Source of the DNA: Nonomuraea rhodomycinica | GTDB lineage: Bacteria; Actinomycetota; Actinomycetes; Streptosporangiales; Streptosporangiaceae | Assembly: GCF_013363995.1 (NCBI RefSeq) | Contig: NZ_JABWGO010000002.1 | Span: forward strand, 372,001 to 436,000 | Reading direction: 5' to 3' | DNA length: 64,000 bases | Shown: piece by piece, positions 43,739 through 51,993 of the stretch | How positions within the stretch are numbered: position 1 is the stretch's first letter | Layout: every line of letters begins with the position of its first letter | Notes under the pieces: model-generated | The model's input: only the letters and a program-made list of their open reading frames with translations | Told to the model about the DNA's origin: nothing | Databases searched by the model: none | Program-made: the position numbers and the translations under genes

Positions 43739-45121
43739 TCAGCGCGGGACCGACGCCGCGTCCACGACCTGGCCCGTGAGGCGTGAGGCCAGCACCGCCA
43801 GCCACGCCCCGGCCGTCTCCTCCGCCGTCGCGCCGCCGGTGACGCAGTTGACCCGCACCCCCTCGCCGGCCCACTCGGCCGCCAGCGACCGGGCCAGGGC
43901 CGTCACCGCCGCCCGGGCCGGCGCCCCCAGCGGGTCTCCCGTGCCCGAAGGGACGCACAGCAGCAGGCCGCCGCCGCTCTCCAGCAGCCGCGGGTACGCC
44001 GCCCGCGCCACGTTGACCGGCCCCAGGTACCCGGACACCGCCGCCTCGGCCACGGTCTCGTCGGCCGCCTCCATGAGCCCCCCGGCCGCTCCCGCCGCCG
44101 CGACGGCCAGGACGAGATGGTCGATCCGGCCCACCCCGGCCAGCGTCTTGGCCACGGAGCGCGGGTCGTCCAGCCGCAGCCCGTCACGCTCGCGCGACAG
44201 GACCACCACCCGCGCCCCGTGCCGGGACGCCAGCTCCGCCGCCTCCCGCACCCCCGCGCCCGCCGCGCCGACACCGGCCTCGCCTCCGGCCTTCGCGTCG
44301 GCACGGGCACCGGCACCGGCACCGGCGCCCGCGTCGAGGAACACCACCGTCCGCCCCGCCAGCGCCCCCCGCGCGTCCTCCTCCGGCAGCACCGGAACGG
44401 GTGACGCCTCGAACAGCGCCGCCGCGATCCGCGCGTCCACCGGATGGGTGATCTTCAGGTTGCGCTCGCTGCCCGGCACGATGTGAATGGGCACGTCCGG
44501 CAGGTACCGCAGCACCACCCCGCAGTCGTCGGTCGCCGGCCGGTCGGCGAAACCCGGGTCGGCCAGCGCCCGCTCGTACGCCTCCCTGATGACCGACAGC
44601 CGGAAGCACTGCGGCGTCTGCGCCCGGCGCAGCCGCGACCGGTCAAGCACCTCCGTGATCGTCTCCCCGCCGGGCCCCGGCTCGACCGCGAAGATCGTGT
44701 CGGAGCTCGGGATGGCCACCTCGACGGCCCGGTGCTCCCGCAGCGCGCGCACACAGTCCGTGATGATCCGGGGCTCCAGCAACGGCCGGACGGCGTCGTG
44801 CAGCAGCACGTCGCACTCCTCCTCGCCGATCGCCCGCAGCGCCCGCCAGGTGCTCTCCGTACGGCTCGCCCCGCCCTCGACGACCTTGGTCACCTTCCGG
44901 AACCCGGCCCGCGCGACCAGCTCCCTCGCCTCCTCCACGAGGCCCGGCGTCATCAGCACGACGACCTCGTCGATGTCGGGGGAGCCGTCGAACAGCGCGA
45001 TCGAGTGCTCGAGGATGCTCCGCCCGGCGACGGTGGCCAGCTGCTTGGGCCGGCCGAGCCCCATCCGCTGCCCCACTCCGCCCGCCAGCACGACGCCGAC
45101 GGCGCGCAACCCAGAATCCAT
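43739..45121 (-). CDS. TarI-like cytidylyltransferase fused to a degenerate SDR domain
   Basis: A 460-residue fusion. Residues about 1-235 are an IspD/TarI-type cytidylyltransferase (VVLAGGVGQRMGLGRPKQL, LHDAVRPLLEP, AIPSSDTIF, RAQTPQCFRL) that activates a polyol or sugar phosphate with CTP. The second part (about 250-460) looks like an SDR fold (RGALAGRTVVFLDAGAG, RIDHLVLAVAAAGAAGG, ARSLAAEWAGEGVRVNCVTGG), as in Bcs1-type ribitol-phosphate enzymes that reduce ribulose-5-P and make CDP-ribitol. Here the glycine loop is replaced by an Ala/Gly tract and the YxxxK motif is missing. No ispF is nearby, so an isoprenoid role is unlikely. Confidence 0.82.
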   Translation of the reverse strand: MDSGLRAVGVVLAGGVGQRMGLGRPKQLATVAGRSILEHSIALFDGSPDIDEVVVLMTPGLVEEARELVARAGFRKVTKVVEGGASRTESTWRALRAIGEEECDVLLHDAVRPLLEPRIITDCVRALREHRAVEVAIPSSDTIFAVEPGPGGETITEVLDRSRLRRAQTPQCFRLSVIREAYERALADPGFADRPATDDCGVVLRYLPDVPIHIVPGSERNLKITHPVDARIAAALFEASPVPVLPEEDARGALAGRTVVFLDAGAGAGAGARADAKAGGEAGVGAAGAGVREAAELASRHGARVVVLSRERDGLRLDDPRSVAKTLAGVGRIDHLVLAVAAAGAAGGLMEAADETVAEAAVSGYLGPVNVARAAYPRLLESGGGLLLCVPSGTGDPLGAPARAAVTALARSLAAEWAGEGVRVNCVTGGATAEETAGAWLAVLASRLTGQVVDAASVPR

Positions 45122-45213
45122 ACCCGGAGCGTAACGGTCTGGGTCCGTGATATCGCGTCGCCCTCTCGCTACGCTGAGTCCACGCACTCCCTCACGACCG
45201 GGAGGACCTGCGC

Positions 45214-46719
45214 TTGACACCTTCCTTGACCCGCGCGAGCTCGACGGCCTCCGTCGTCCTGCTCGCCACGACCCCGGCATGCAGGCTCTCCTGCGCCGAC
45301 GGCACGTTGCTCGACCGGCTCGGCGACCAGCTCGCGGCGCTCTCCGTCCGCGATGTCCAGGTGCTGACGCCCGGCGGCGCGCTGCTCGCGCACGGCGAGC
45401 AGCCCGAGCCGGAGCATGCCGTACACGCCGGAGGGCTCGGCGCCGACCTGCGCGCCGTGGCCAAGCTGGCCCGCGGCTCGACCGGGCCGCTCGTCGTGCT
45501 GCCCGCCGACCTCGTCGCCCACAACGACGCGCTCGGCCTCCTGCTCCAGCATCCGGCGCGCGGCTCGGCCGCGCTCGTCTCCTCCGACGCCGACGTCGGA
45601 CCGCTGCGCCCGCCCGTGCGGGTGGAGGGCGGCCGGGTGGTGGCCGCGGCCAGCTCGTTCCACACCGTGCCGCAGGCCAACGCCACCTTCCGCGGCGTGC
45701 TCCAGGCGGCCGAGGCCGACCTCGCCTCGCTCGCCGACGTCGCGGAGGAGCTGGCCGACCTGGCCGAGAGCGGCCGGCTCGGGCCCGTCAGCGCCGTCGA
45801 GGCGGTCGATCTGCTGCTCGTGGGGCTGGTCAGGGCGGGGGCGCGGGTCCGCGCGGCCCGGCTCGGCCCGCTGCACGCCGACCGGGTGACCGGGCAGGCC
45901 GGCGCCGACAGCGCGATCAGCCGGCTCGCGGAGGTGGACGAGGACCAGGTGCGCCTCGACAACGCCGTCAAGGACCGCGACGGCTTCTTCACCACGTACT
46001 TCGTCTCCTCCTGGTCGCGCCACCTGGTGCGCCCGGCGACGCGGCTCAGGCTCACGCCCAACACGGTCACCGGCTGCTCCGTCGGCCTGGCCGTCCTGGC
46101 GGCCGTCTGGTTCTCGGCCGGCACGCGGGGCGCGATGGTGCTCGGCGCGGTCCTGGTCTACCTGTCGTTCGTGCTGGACTGCCTGGACGGCCAGCTCGCC
46201 CGCTACACCCGCATGTTCACGCCGCTCGGGGCGTGGGCCGACGGCATGGCCGACCGGCTGAAGGAGTACGTCGTCTACGCCGGTCTCGCCCTCGGCTACG
46301 CGGGCGGCCTGCCGTGGCAGCACGGCGGCCCCGACGGGATCTGGTACCTCGCCATCGCCGCGATGATCCTCCAGGTCGTACGGCACGCGATCGACTTCGC
46401 CTACGGGGGGTCGGTGGCCGACGCGGCCAAGGTCGGGGCGCTGTGGGCCAAGCCGGTGCGCTCGCTGCTGGAGGAGACCGACGGGCGCGCCGGGGCTCCC
46501 GCGCAGGGCGTGCTGGGCCTGTCCCATCGGCTGGAGCGCGACTCGCTGATCCACTGGGCGAAGAAGATGATCGTGCTGCCCATCGGCGAGCGGATGGCCC
46601 TGATCGCGGTGACCGCCGCGCTGTTCAACGCCCGCGTGACGTTCGCGGCGCTCATCACCTGGGGCGCCGTCGCGGCCCTCTACCAGCTCACGGGGCGGAT
46701 CGCGAGGTCGACACGATGA
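45214..46719 (+). CDS. CDP-alcohol phosphotransferase with N-terminal nucleotidyltransferase-like domain
   Basis: A 501-residue protein. The first 250 residues look like a worn nucleotidyltransferase fold (VVLLATTPACRL, LVVLPADLVAHNDALG) without the usual glycine-rich NTP loop. The second part is a membrane CDP-alcohol phosphotransferase with the complete motif LDCLDGQLARYTRMFTPLGAWADGMAD: all four Asp are present. The layout recalls IPCT/DIPPS fusions that join polyol phosphates. It is divergent from the TarI-like gene with 92 bp between. The ATG of a 16-codon mini-frame overlaps its stop. GTG or TTG choices upstream of 45214 (TTG) lack support. Confidence 0.85.
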   Translation: MTPSLTRASSTASVVLLATTPACRLSCADGTLLDRLGDQLAALSVRDVQVLTPGGALLAHGEQPEPEHAVHAGGLGADLRAVAKLARGSTGPLVVLPADLVAHNDALGLLLQHPARGSAALVSSDADVGPLRPPVRVEGGRVVAAASSFHTVPQANATFRGVLQAAEADLASLADVAEELADLAESGRLGPVSAVEAVDLLLVGLVRAGARVRAARLGPLHADRVTGQAGADSAISRLAEVDEDQVRLDNAVKDRDGFFTTYFVSSWSRHLVRPATRLRLTPNTVTGCSVGLAVLAAVWFSAGTRGAMVLGAVLVYLSFVLDCLDGQLARYTRMFTPLGAWADGMADRLKEYVVYAGLALGYAGGLPWQHGGPDGIWYLAIAAMILQVVRHAIDFAYGGSVADAAKVGALWAKPVRSLLEETDGRAGAPAQGVLGLSHRLERDSLIHWAKKMIVLPIGERMALIAVTAALFNARVTFAALITWGAVAALYQLTGRIARSTR

Positions 46720-46768
46720 CCGGCGTCCACCAGCCCACCGGGCGGATCGCGAGGTCGGCACGATGACC
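46693..46768 (+). repeat. Duplicated gene-junction repeat
   Basis: GGGCGGATCGCGAGGTCG plus 11 further bases (to GATGACC) occurs at 46693-46721 and again at 46740-46768, 28 of 29 bases identical, period 47. Both copies contain an ATGACC start. The first ATG (46716) opens a 16-codon frame (MTGVHQPTGRIARSAR) whose stop overlaps the second ATG region at 46763. Confidence 0.85.
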
Positions 46769-47398
46769 ACCGTGCACATGACGCCGGTGCCGAGGAGCAC
46801 GGTCGTCACCTACCGCGACGACGGGCCGCTCTCGCGCGGCATGGGCGCGCTCGTGGCGGGCCAGCTCCCGCCGCTGCCCCCCGTCGTGGCCGGCGCGTTC
46901 GTCACCGGCGTCCTGCTGATGCTCGGCGTGGCCGGGAGCGACGGGCTGGCGCTCTTCGCGCCCGCCGTGACGCTGCTGCTGGCCGGGCCGGGCAGCTCCC
47001 ACCCGCACGACGGCCGCTTCGACTGGCTCGTCCCGCCCGTTTTGCGGGTGATCGAGTACGCGTTCGTCGCGGCCTGCGGGTTCGCCCACGGCGTCCACCC
47101 CGTGCTGATCATGCTGCTGCTCGGCGCGCTCGCCTTCCACCACTACGACCTGGTGTACCGGCTGCGGCAGCGGGTCTACCCGCCGCCATGGCTGTCCACG
47201 TCCGGCCTCGGCTGGGAGGGACGGATGCTGGTGATCGCGCTGGCGGGCGTCGCCGGCGTGATGACCTTCGGTTACGCGCTCCTCGCGCTCTACCTGTGGG
47301 GGCTCTTCGGCTGGGAGAGCCTCACGTGCTGGCTCGCCGCGCCGCGCTCCGCGCCCGAGCCGGCGGCCGAGGTGGCCGACATGGGAACGCAAGACTGA
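46763..47398 (+). CDS. Membrane protein, DUF5941-like
   Basis: A 211-residue protein with about five membrane helices (roughly 28-50, 53-72, 85-102, 106-125, 155-180) and a conserved-looking centre FHHYDLVYRLRQR. It resembles the C-terminal DUF5941 region that in Streptomyces-like genomes is fused behind a CDP-alcohol phosphotransferase; here it is a separate gene directly after that enzyme, joined by a duplicated start region. Starts at ATG 46763. It probably works as a membrane partner of the preceding phosphotransferase. Exact role unknown. Confidence 0.75.
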   Translation: MTTVHMTPVPRSTVVTYRDDGPLSRGMGALVAGQLPPLPPVVAGAFVTGVLLMLGVAGSDGLALFAPAVTLLLAGPGSSHPHDGRFDWLVPPVLRVIEYAFVAACGFAHGVHPVLIMLLLGALAFHHYDLVYRLRQRVYPPPWLSTSGLGWEGRMLVIALAGVAGVMTFGYALLALYLWGLFGWESLTCWLAAPRSAPEPAAEVADMGTQD

Positions 47399-47476
47399 CG
47401 GCGGATTACCCGCACAGGCCCGAAAGCCAACTAACCTTTGGGCCTACGGTAGTCATGCTCGACTGAGGAGTGCACG

Positions 47477-48208
47477 TTGCTGGGAATGGTGCTGGCCGCT
47501 GGAGCCGGAAGACGTCTGCGGCCGTACACCGACACGCTGCCCAAGGCGCTCGTGCCGGTCGACGGCGAGACGACGATCATGGACATCTCGCTGCGCAACC
47601 TCGCCGAGGTCGACCTGCGCGAGGTCGTGGTGATCGTGGGATACGCCGCCCAGGCCGTGCACGAGCGCAAGGAGGAGCTGGAGCGCCGCCACGGGGTCAA
47701 GCTCACCCTCGTCCACAACGACAAGGCCGAGGAGTGGAACAACGCCTACTCCCTCTGGTGCGCCCGCGACTACTTCGCGCAGGGCGCGCTGCTCGTCAAC
47801 GGCGACACCGTCCACCCCGTCTCGGTCGAGAAGACGCTCCTGTCGGCCCCCGAGACCAGCGACATCCTGCTGGCCGTCGACGACGTGAAGCAGCTGGCCG
47901 ACGAGGAGATGAAGGTGACCCTCGACGGCGGCGCGGTCCGGCGCATCACCAAGCTCATGGACCCGGCCGAGGCGTACGGCGAGTACATCGGCGCCACGCT
48001 GATCCGGCCGGGCGCGGCCGAGCGGCTCGCCGACGCGCTGCGGGCCACGTTCGAGCGCGACCCGCAGCTCTACTACGAGGACGGCTACCAGGAGATGATC
48101 GAGCGCGGCGAGCAGATCCACGTCGCGCCGATCGGCGAGGTCGACTGGGTCGAGGTGGACAACCACGACGACCTGGCCAAGGCCCGCACCATCGCCGTCC
48201 GCTACTGA
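47477..48208 (+). CDS. LicC-like (phosphocholine-type) nucleotidyltransferase
   Basis: A 243-residue cytidylyl/nucleotidyltransferase. It has the NTP loop GMVLAAGAGRRLRPYTDTLPKALVPVDG, VVVIVGYAAQAVHERK, and VHNDKAEEWNNAYSLWCARD, where NNxYSLW is typical of LicC-type phosphocholine or polyol-phosphate cytidylyltransferases; LVNGDTVHP supplies the metal Asp. TTG 47477 is chosen with GAGGAG 6 nt upstream. The gene directly precedes a sn-glycerol-1-phosphate dehydrogenase homologue, so a CDP-glycerol-like product is plausible. Confidence 0.85.
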   Translation: MLGMVLAAGAGRRLRPYTDTLPKALVPVDGETTIMDISLRNLAEVDLREVVVIVGYAAQAVHERKEELERRHGVKLTLVHNDKAEEWNNAYSLWCARDYFAQGALLVNGDTVHPVSVEKTLLSAPETSDILLAVDDVKQLADEEMKVTLDGGAVRRITKLMDPAEAYGEYIGATLIRPGAAERLADALRATFERDPQLYYEDGYQEMIERGEQIHVAPIGEVDWVEVDNHDDLAKARTIAVRY

Positions 48209-48260
48209 GGGGGCCGCGATGCCGCTTCCAGCCGCTTCTGAGGGGGCCCCATGCCGCTCC
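48205..48260 (+). repeat. Duplicated start-region repeat before the G1P dehydrogenase gene
   Basis: CTGAGGGGGCC, a 2-3 nt spacer and ATGCCGCT occur at 48205-48226 and 48238-48258. The first copy gives an ATG at 48219 that opens a 14-codon mini-frame (MPLPAASEGAPCRS) overlapping the true ATG at 48251. Each copy has its own GAGGGGG ribosome site. Confidence 0.8.
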
Positions 48261-49309
48261 TAGCGCGGATGCTGCCGGCGCCGCTGACCATGGAGGTCAG
48301 GCGGGGCGCGGTGGCGCAGCTCGGCGCGCTGCTCGCCGACAGCCGGGTGGCGACCTCCGGCCGCGTCGCGGTGGCGGTCGGTCCCGGCCAGGGCGACCAC
48401 ATCGAGGGCCTGATCGCGCCGACGCTCGACGAGGCCGAGGTGTTCCGGGTGGCCGACGGGTCGGTCGAGGCGGCCGTCTCGCTGGGCGCCGACCTGCGCA
48501 AGGGCGCCTACGAGGTGGTGGTCGGCGTCGGCGGCGGGCGCACGATCGACGCGACCAAGTACGCCGCCTCGCTCGCCGGCATCCCGATGGTCGCCGTGGC
48601 CACCAACCTGTCCCACGACGGCATCTGCTCGCCGACGGCCTCGCTGACGTACGAGGGCGGCAAGGGCTCCTTCGGCGTGCCGATGCCGCTGGCGATCCTC
48701 GTGGACCTCGACTTCGTGCACAACGCGCCCGAGTCGCTGGTCCGCTCCGGGGTGGGCGACGTGGTCAGCAACCTGTCGGCCATCGACGACTGGATCCTCA
48801 GCAACGTCGAGCGCGGCGAGCCGATCGACGGCCTGGCCTGCTCGATGGCCCGCACCTCGGCCGAGGCGCTGATCGGGCGCGGCGACTCGATCGAGTCCGA
48901 CGCGTTCCTGACGGTCCTCGCCGAGTCGCTGATCCTGTCGGGCATGTCCATGGTGATCGCCGGGTCCTCGCGGCCGTCGAGCGGCGGAGACCATGAGATC
49001 CTTCATGCCGTGGATCAACTCTTCCCGGGCACCTCCAACCACGGCGAGCTCGCCGGCATCGGTGCCGCCTTCTGCTTCTTCCTCAGGGAGGACGAGGCCC
49101 GGCTCGCGCAGGTCACCGGGTGCCTGCGCCGCCACCGGCTGCCCGTGTCGCCGGCCGAGATCGGGCTGAGCGCGGAGCAGTTCGCCGAGGCCGTCGCGCT
49201 GGCGCCCGCCACGCGCCCCGGCCGTTACACGATCTTGGAGCACCTGCGCATGAGCGACTCCGAGATCCGCGATCGGGTTGAGGACTATGTCCGGGCCTTC
49301 GGTAGCTGA
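48251..49309 (+). CDS. sn-Glycerol-1-phosphate dehydrogenase family (EgsA/AraM-like)
   Basis: A 352-residue iron/zinc alcohol dehydrogenase-like protein. Hallmarks of glycerol-1-phosphate dehydrogenases are visible: VVVGVGGGRTIDATKYAA, VATNLSHDGICSPTAS, and the metal-site histidines in GGDHEILHAVD and SNHGELAGIGAAF. This enzyme class reduces dihydroxyacetone phosphate to sn-glycerol-1-phosphate, the backbone enantiomer used in archaeal lipids; in Bacillus, AraM supplies it for heptaprenylglyceryl phosphate. ATG 48251. It lies between a cytidylyltransferase and a CDP-alcohol phosphotransferase gene and overlaps the latter by 23 bp. Substrate assignment is by family; a 2-deoxy-inosose or other polyol dehydrogenase role is possible. 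Confidence 0.85.
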   Translation: MPLLARMLPAPLTMEVRRGAVAQLGALLADSRVATSGRVAVAVGPGQGDHIEGLIAPTLDEAEVFRVADGSVEAAVSLGADLRKGAYEVVVGVGGGRTIDATKYAASLAGIPMVAVATNLSHDGICSPTASLTYEGGKGSFGVPMPLAILVDLDFVHNAPESLVRSGVGDVVSNLSAIDDWILSNVERGEPIDGLACSMARTSAEALIGRGDSIESDAFLTVLAESLILSGMSMVIAGSSRPSSGGDHEILHAVDQLFPGTSNHGELAGIGAAFCFFLREDEARLAQVTGCLRRHRLPVSPAEIGLSAEQFAEAVALAPATRPGRYTILEHLRMSDSEIRDRVEDYVRAFGS

Positions 49310-50054
49310 GCTGCGCCAGGTGGCCCAGCCGCCGGGCCACCTGGAGCGCCGCAACGGCGAGCACTGGGCGGGCGTGCTCTACATGCGCCGCCTGTCCATC
49401 TACGCCACCTGGCTGCTGGCCAAGACCCCCGTCACGCCCAACCAGCTCACCTGGGTGATGACGGTGGTCGGGGTCCTGGCCGGGGTCGTGCTGGCCCTGC
49501 CGGGCCCGTGGGCCGTCGTGGTCGCCGCCCTGCTCACGCAGGTCTACCTGCTGCTCGACTGCTCCGACGGCGAGCTGGCCCGCTGGACCGGCAAGACGTC
49601 GCTGGCCGGCGTCTACCTCGACCGGGTCGGCGCCTACTTCACCGAGGCCGCGCTGCTGGCCGGGCTGGGCTGGCGGGCCTCGGCCGTCCTGCCCGACTGG
49701 TACACCGTGCTCGGGTTCGCCGGGGCGCTCGGCGCGATCCTCATCAAGGCCGAGAGCGACCTCGTCGAGGTGGCCCGGGCGAAGGGCGGCTTGGGCGCCG
49801 CCAGCGACGCGGCCGGGGTGCAGTTCCGCTCCGGGCTGCTGAGCCTGGGCCGGCGGGTGCTGGCGGCGACGCAGTTCCACCGGATCATGCAGCCGGTCGA
49901 GCTGTCGCTGCTCGCGCTGGTGGCGATGCTGGTCGATCTGGCGATCGGCGATCTCACGGCCACGCGGGTGCTGGTCGTCGCCTGCTGCGTGGCGGCGGCC
50001 CTGCAGGTCGTGCTGCATCTGGTGAGCATCATGGCGTCGAGGCGGCTTGCTTGA
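49287..50054 (+). CDS. CDP-alcohol phosphotransferase family protein with altered motif
   Basis: A 255-residue membrane protein with about five helices. The signature reads LLDCSDGELARWTGKTSLAGVYLDRVGAYF: Asp 1-3, the DG and the AR are kept, but the fourth Asp of D-x2-DG-x2-AR-x8-G-x3-D-x3-D, the proposed catalytic base, is Ala. The gene overlaps the dehydrogenase by 23 bp (ATG 49287; a TTG lies at 49278), so it is tightly coupled. It may use a variant mechanism, or be a partner of the intact enzyme at 45214. Confidence 0.85.
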   Translation: MSGPSVAELRQVAQPPGHLERRNGEHWAGVLYMRRLSIYATWLLAKTPVTPNQLTWVMTVVGVLAGVVLALPGPWAVVVAALLTQVYLLLDCSDGELARWTGKTSLAGVYLDRVGAYFTEAALLAGLGWRASAVLPDWYTVLGFAGALGAILIKAESDLVEVARAKGGLGAASDAAGVQFRSGLLSLGRRVLAATQFHRIMQPVELSLLALVAMLVDLAIGDLTATRVLVVACCVAAALQVVLHLVSIMASRRLA

Positions 50055-50210
50055 TCAGAAGCCCGGAACCGGTTGCCCGCCCCGTCCGTCGTATTGATCG
50101 GACCTCCGTCGTTCGGCGGGGGTTCACGGCCGGTTCCGATACGCTTAGCTCCACCAACATCAGGACCATGCGACCAGCAGACTCGGTGATCATGAAAGAA
50201 TGCTCCGCCC

Positions 50211-51125
50211 GTGCCTTCGACGCGTCAGGACGATGATTCGTTGAAGATCTCGTGCGTCATCCTCACCATGGGCAACCGGGTCGCGGAGCTGAACCGGGCG
50301 GTCGAGTCCGCGCTCAACCAGATCGACGGCGACGTCGAAGTGGTGATCGTCGGTAACGGTGCCGACGTGCCCGCGGTGTCGGCGACGCCACCCGAGGGCT
50401 CGGCCGCGACCGTCAAGACGATCCGGCTCGACCGCAACACCGGCATCCCGGCCGGCCGCAACCGCGGCGTCGAGGAGTGCTCCGGCGACGTCGTGCTGTT
50501 CCTCGACGACGACGGCTGGTACGCCAACCAGAAGGTCGTCTCGCACGTCCGCGACCGGTTCGCCACCGAGCCCGACCTCGCGGTGATCTCGTTCCGGGTG
50601 ATGGACCCGGAGGGCGGCACCGGCCAGCGCCGCCACGTGCCCCGGCTGCGCGCGGGCGACCCCGAGCGCTCCTCGCCGGTCACCACGTTCCTCGGCGGCG
50701 CCTCGGCCATCAGGCGCTCGGCCTTCCTCCAGGTGGGCGGGCTGCCCGAGCGGTTCTTCTACGCGCACGAGGAGACCGACCTCGCTTGGCGGCTGCTCGG
50801 CGAGGGCTACCGGATCGAGTACGACGCCGAGACGGTCATGTACCACCCGCAGGTCCCGCCGACCCGGCACGCCGACTTCCACCGGCTCAACGCCCGCAAC
50901 CGGGTGTGGCTGGCGCGGCGCAACCTGCCGTGGCCGCTGGCCGCCCTCTACCTGCTCGACTGGATCGTGCTGACCGTGATCCGCGAGCGCGGCTCCGGCA
51001 TGGCGCTCAAGGCGTGGTTCTCCGGCTTCTTCGAAGGGCTGCGCACCCCGGCCGGTGAGCGCCGTCCCATGGCCTGGAGCACGGCCTGGCGCATGGTGAA
51101 GCTCGGCCGTCCCCCGATCGTCTGA
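50211..51125 (+). CDS. Family 2 glycosyltransferase (WbbL-like)
   Basis: A 304-residue GT-A enzyme: CVILTMGNRVAELNRAVESAL, LDRNTGIPAGRNRGVEECSGDVVLFLDDDGWY with the DDD metal site, FLGGASAIRRSAFLQVGGLPERFFYAHEETDLAWRLL with the catalytic ED, and a C-terminal NARNRVWLARRNLPWPL amphipathic part. It is closest in pattern to rhamnosyltransferase-type enzymes. GTG 50211; 156 bp after the previous gene, so its own promoter (around 50140, GATACGCT) is possible. It may extend the polymer made by this locus. Confidence 0.9.
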   Translation: MPSTRQDDDSLKISCVILTMGNRVAELNRAVESALNQIDGDVEVVIVGNGADVPAVSATPPEGSAATVKTIRLDRNTGIPAGRNRGVEECSGDVVLFLDDDGWYANQKVVSHVRDRFATEPDLAVISFRVMDPEGGTGQRRHVPRLRAGDPERSSPVTTFLGGASAIRRSAFLQVGGLPERFFYAHEETDLAWRLLGEGYRIEYDAETVMYHPQVPPTRHADFHRLNARNRVWLARRNLPWPLAALYLLDWIVLTVIRERGSGMALKAWFSGFFEGLRTPAGERRPMAWSTAWRMVKLGRPPIV

Positions 51126-51127
51126 CA

Positions 51128-51158
51128 CCCCTGATCGCCCCGCCGGGGCGGTCAGGGG
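51128..51158. terminator. Bidirectional terminator
   Basis: CCCCTGA-T-CGCCCC / GGGGCG-G-TCAGGGG stem of 14 pairs (one T-G) with a 3-nt loop, overlapping the stop of the convergent acetoacetate-decarboxylase-like gene. Confidence 0.85.
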
Positions 51159-51865
51159 TTGATCGCGTCGCCGAAGGTCATCTCCGCGCGCGCCACCGTG
51201 GACGACGTCAGGGCCCGCTTGGGCAGGCCCAGCTCGCTCAGCTCCTTGGCGATGGGGTGGTTGCCGAGCCGGATCAGCGCCCCGCCCGGCCGCACCCTGA
51301 CCCCGCGCGCCCGCACCGACCACGGCACGCGCCGGGTCAGCCCGTCGCGGTGCGTGTAGGCGTCCAGCGGCGTCATCGGGCCGGGACCGGGCACGGGCAC
51401 GCCCGGCTTGACCAGCATGTCGAGCACGAGCCGGCCGTCCTTGCGCACGATGCAGCGCTTGTACGGCGACGACAGCCGCAGCTCGATGTCCGCCAGCTCC
51501 TTCGGGAAGCCCCAGATGCTCCGCCCGGCCTCCAGCGTGAACCCCTGGTCCACCGGCAGCCAGTGGATGAACACCCCCGCCTGCCGGAGGTCGGCCAGCC
51601 CCGCCGCGCCCGCCACGCCCGGCGGCCGCACCATGAACGCCATGCCGAACTCGTGGTACTGATCGAGGTCGCCGTCGCGGTAGTCGACGAACGTCAGCAC
51701 GCAGACGGCCTTGCCCGGGAACACCTCGGCCACGTCCAACCCGGAGTAGGCGATCACCGCCCGGGCCGCGTCGGCCCGTACGGGATACATCGCGCTGCAG
51801 ACGGTCGCGTCTCGCACCTCGACAGGCATGGTGACCGTACGCCCTTGGATCACATGCGATGCCAT
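51152..51865 (-). CDS. Acetoacetate decarboxylase-like protein
   Basis: A 237-residue protein of the acetoacetate decarboxylase superfamily. YREGDLDQYHEFG-like sequence (FVDYRDGDLDQYHEFGMAFMV) and SIWGFPKELADIELRL mark the barrel and the lysine loop; the Lys in GFPKE corresponds to the Schiff-base region. True decarboxylases need a hydrophobic pocket around this lysine that cannot be judged here, and many actinobacterial members are of unknown activity. ATG 51865. Divergent from the ECF sigma gene. Confidence 0.82.
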   Translation of the reverse strand: MASHVIQGRTVTMPVEVRDATVCSAMYPVRADAARAVIAYSGLDVAEVFPGKAVCVLTFVDYRDGDLDQYHEFGMAFMVRPPGVAGAAGLADLRQAGVFIHWLPVDQGFTLEAGRSIWGFPKELADIELRLSSPYKRCIVRKDGRLVLDMLVKPGVPVPGPGPMTPLDAYTHRDGLTRRVPWSVRARGVRVRPGGALIRLGNHPIAKELSELGLPKRALTSSTVARAEMTFGDAINP

Positions 51866-51993
51866 GCGTCCAGTACATCAACCGGAAAGGGATGTGACCA
51901 TTCCCGGGGAGGTCTCGTCTGGGCTGATGTGACAACACCGACCCCGCGGAGGCCGTCATCATCGAGGAGCTGTACCGCGAGCACTGGGCGCTC

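Noticed and set aside
43739..45121. Reading the gene as ispD of isoprenoid synthesis
   Set aside because: No ispF next to it, a C-terminal SDR-like fusion, and envelope-glycan neighbours all favour a TarI-like role.
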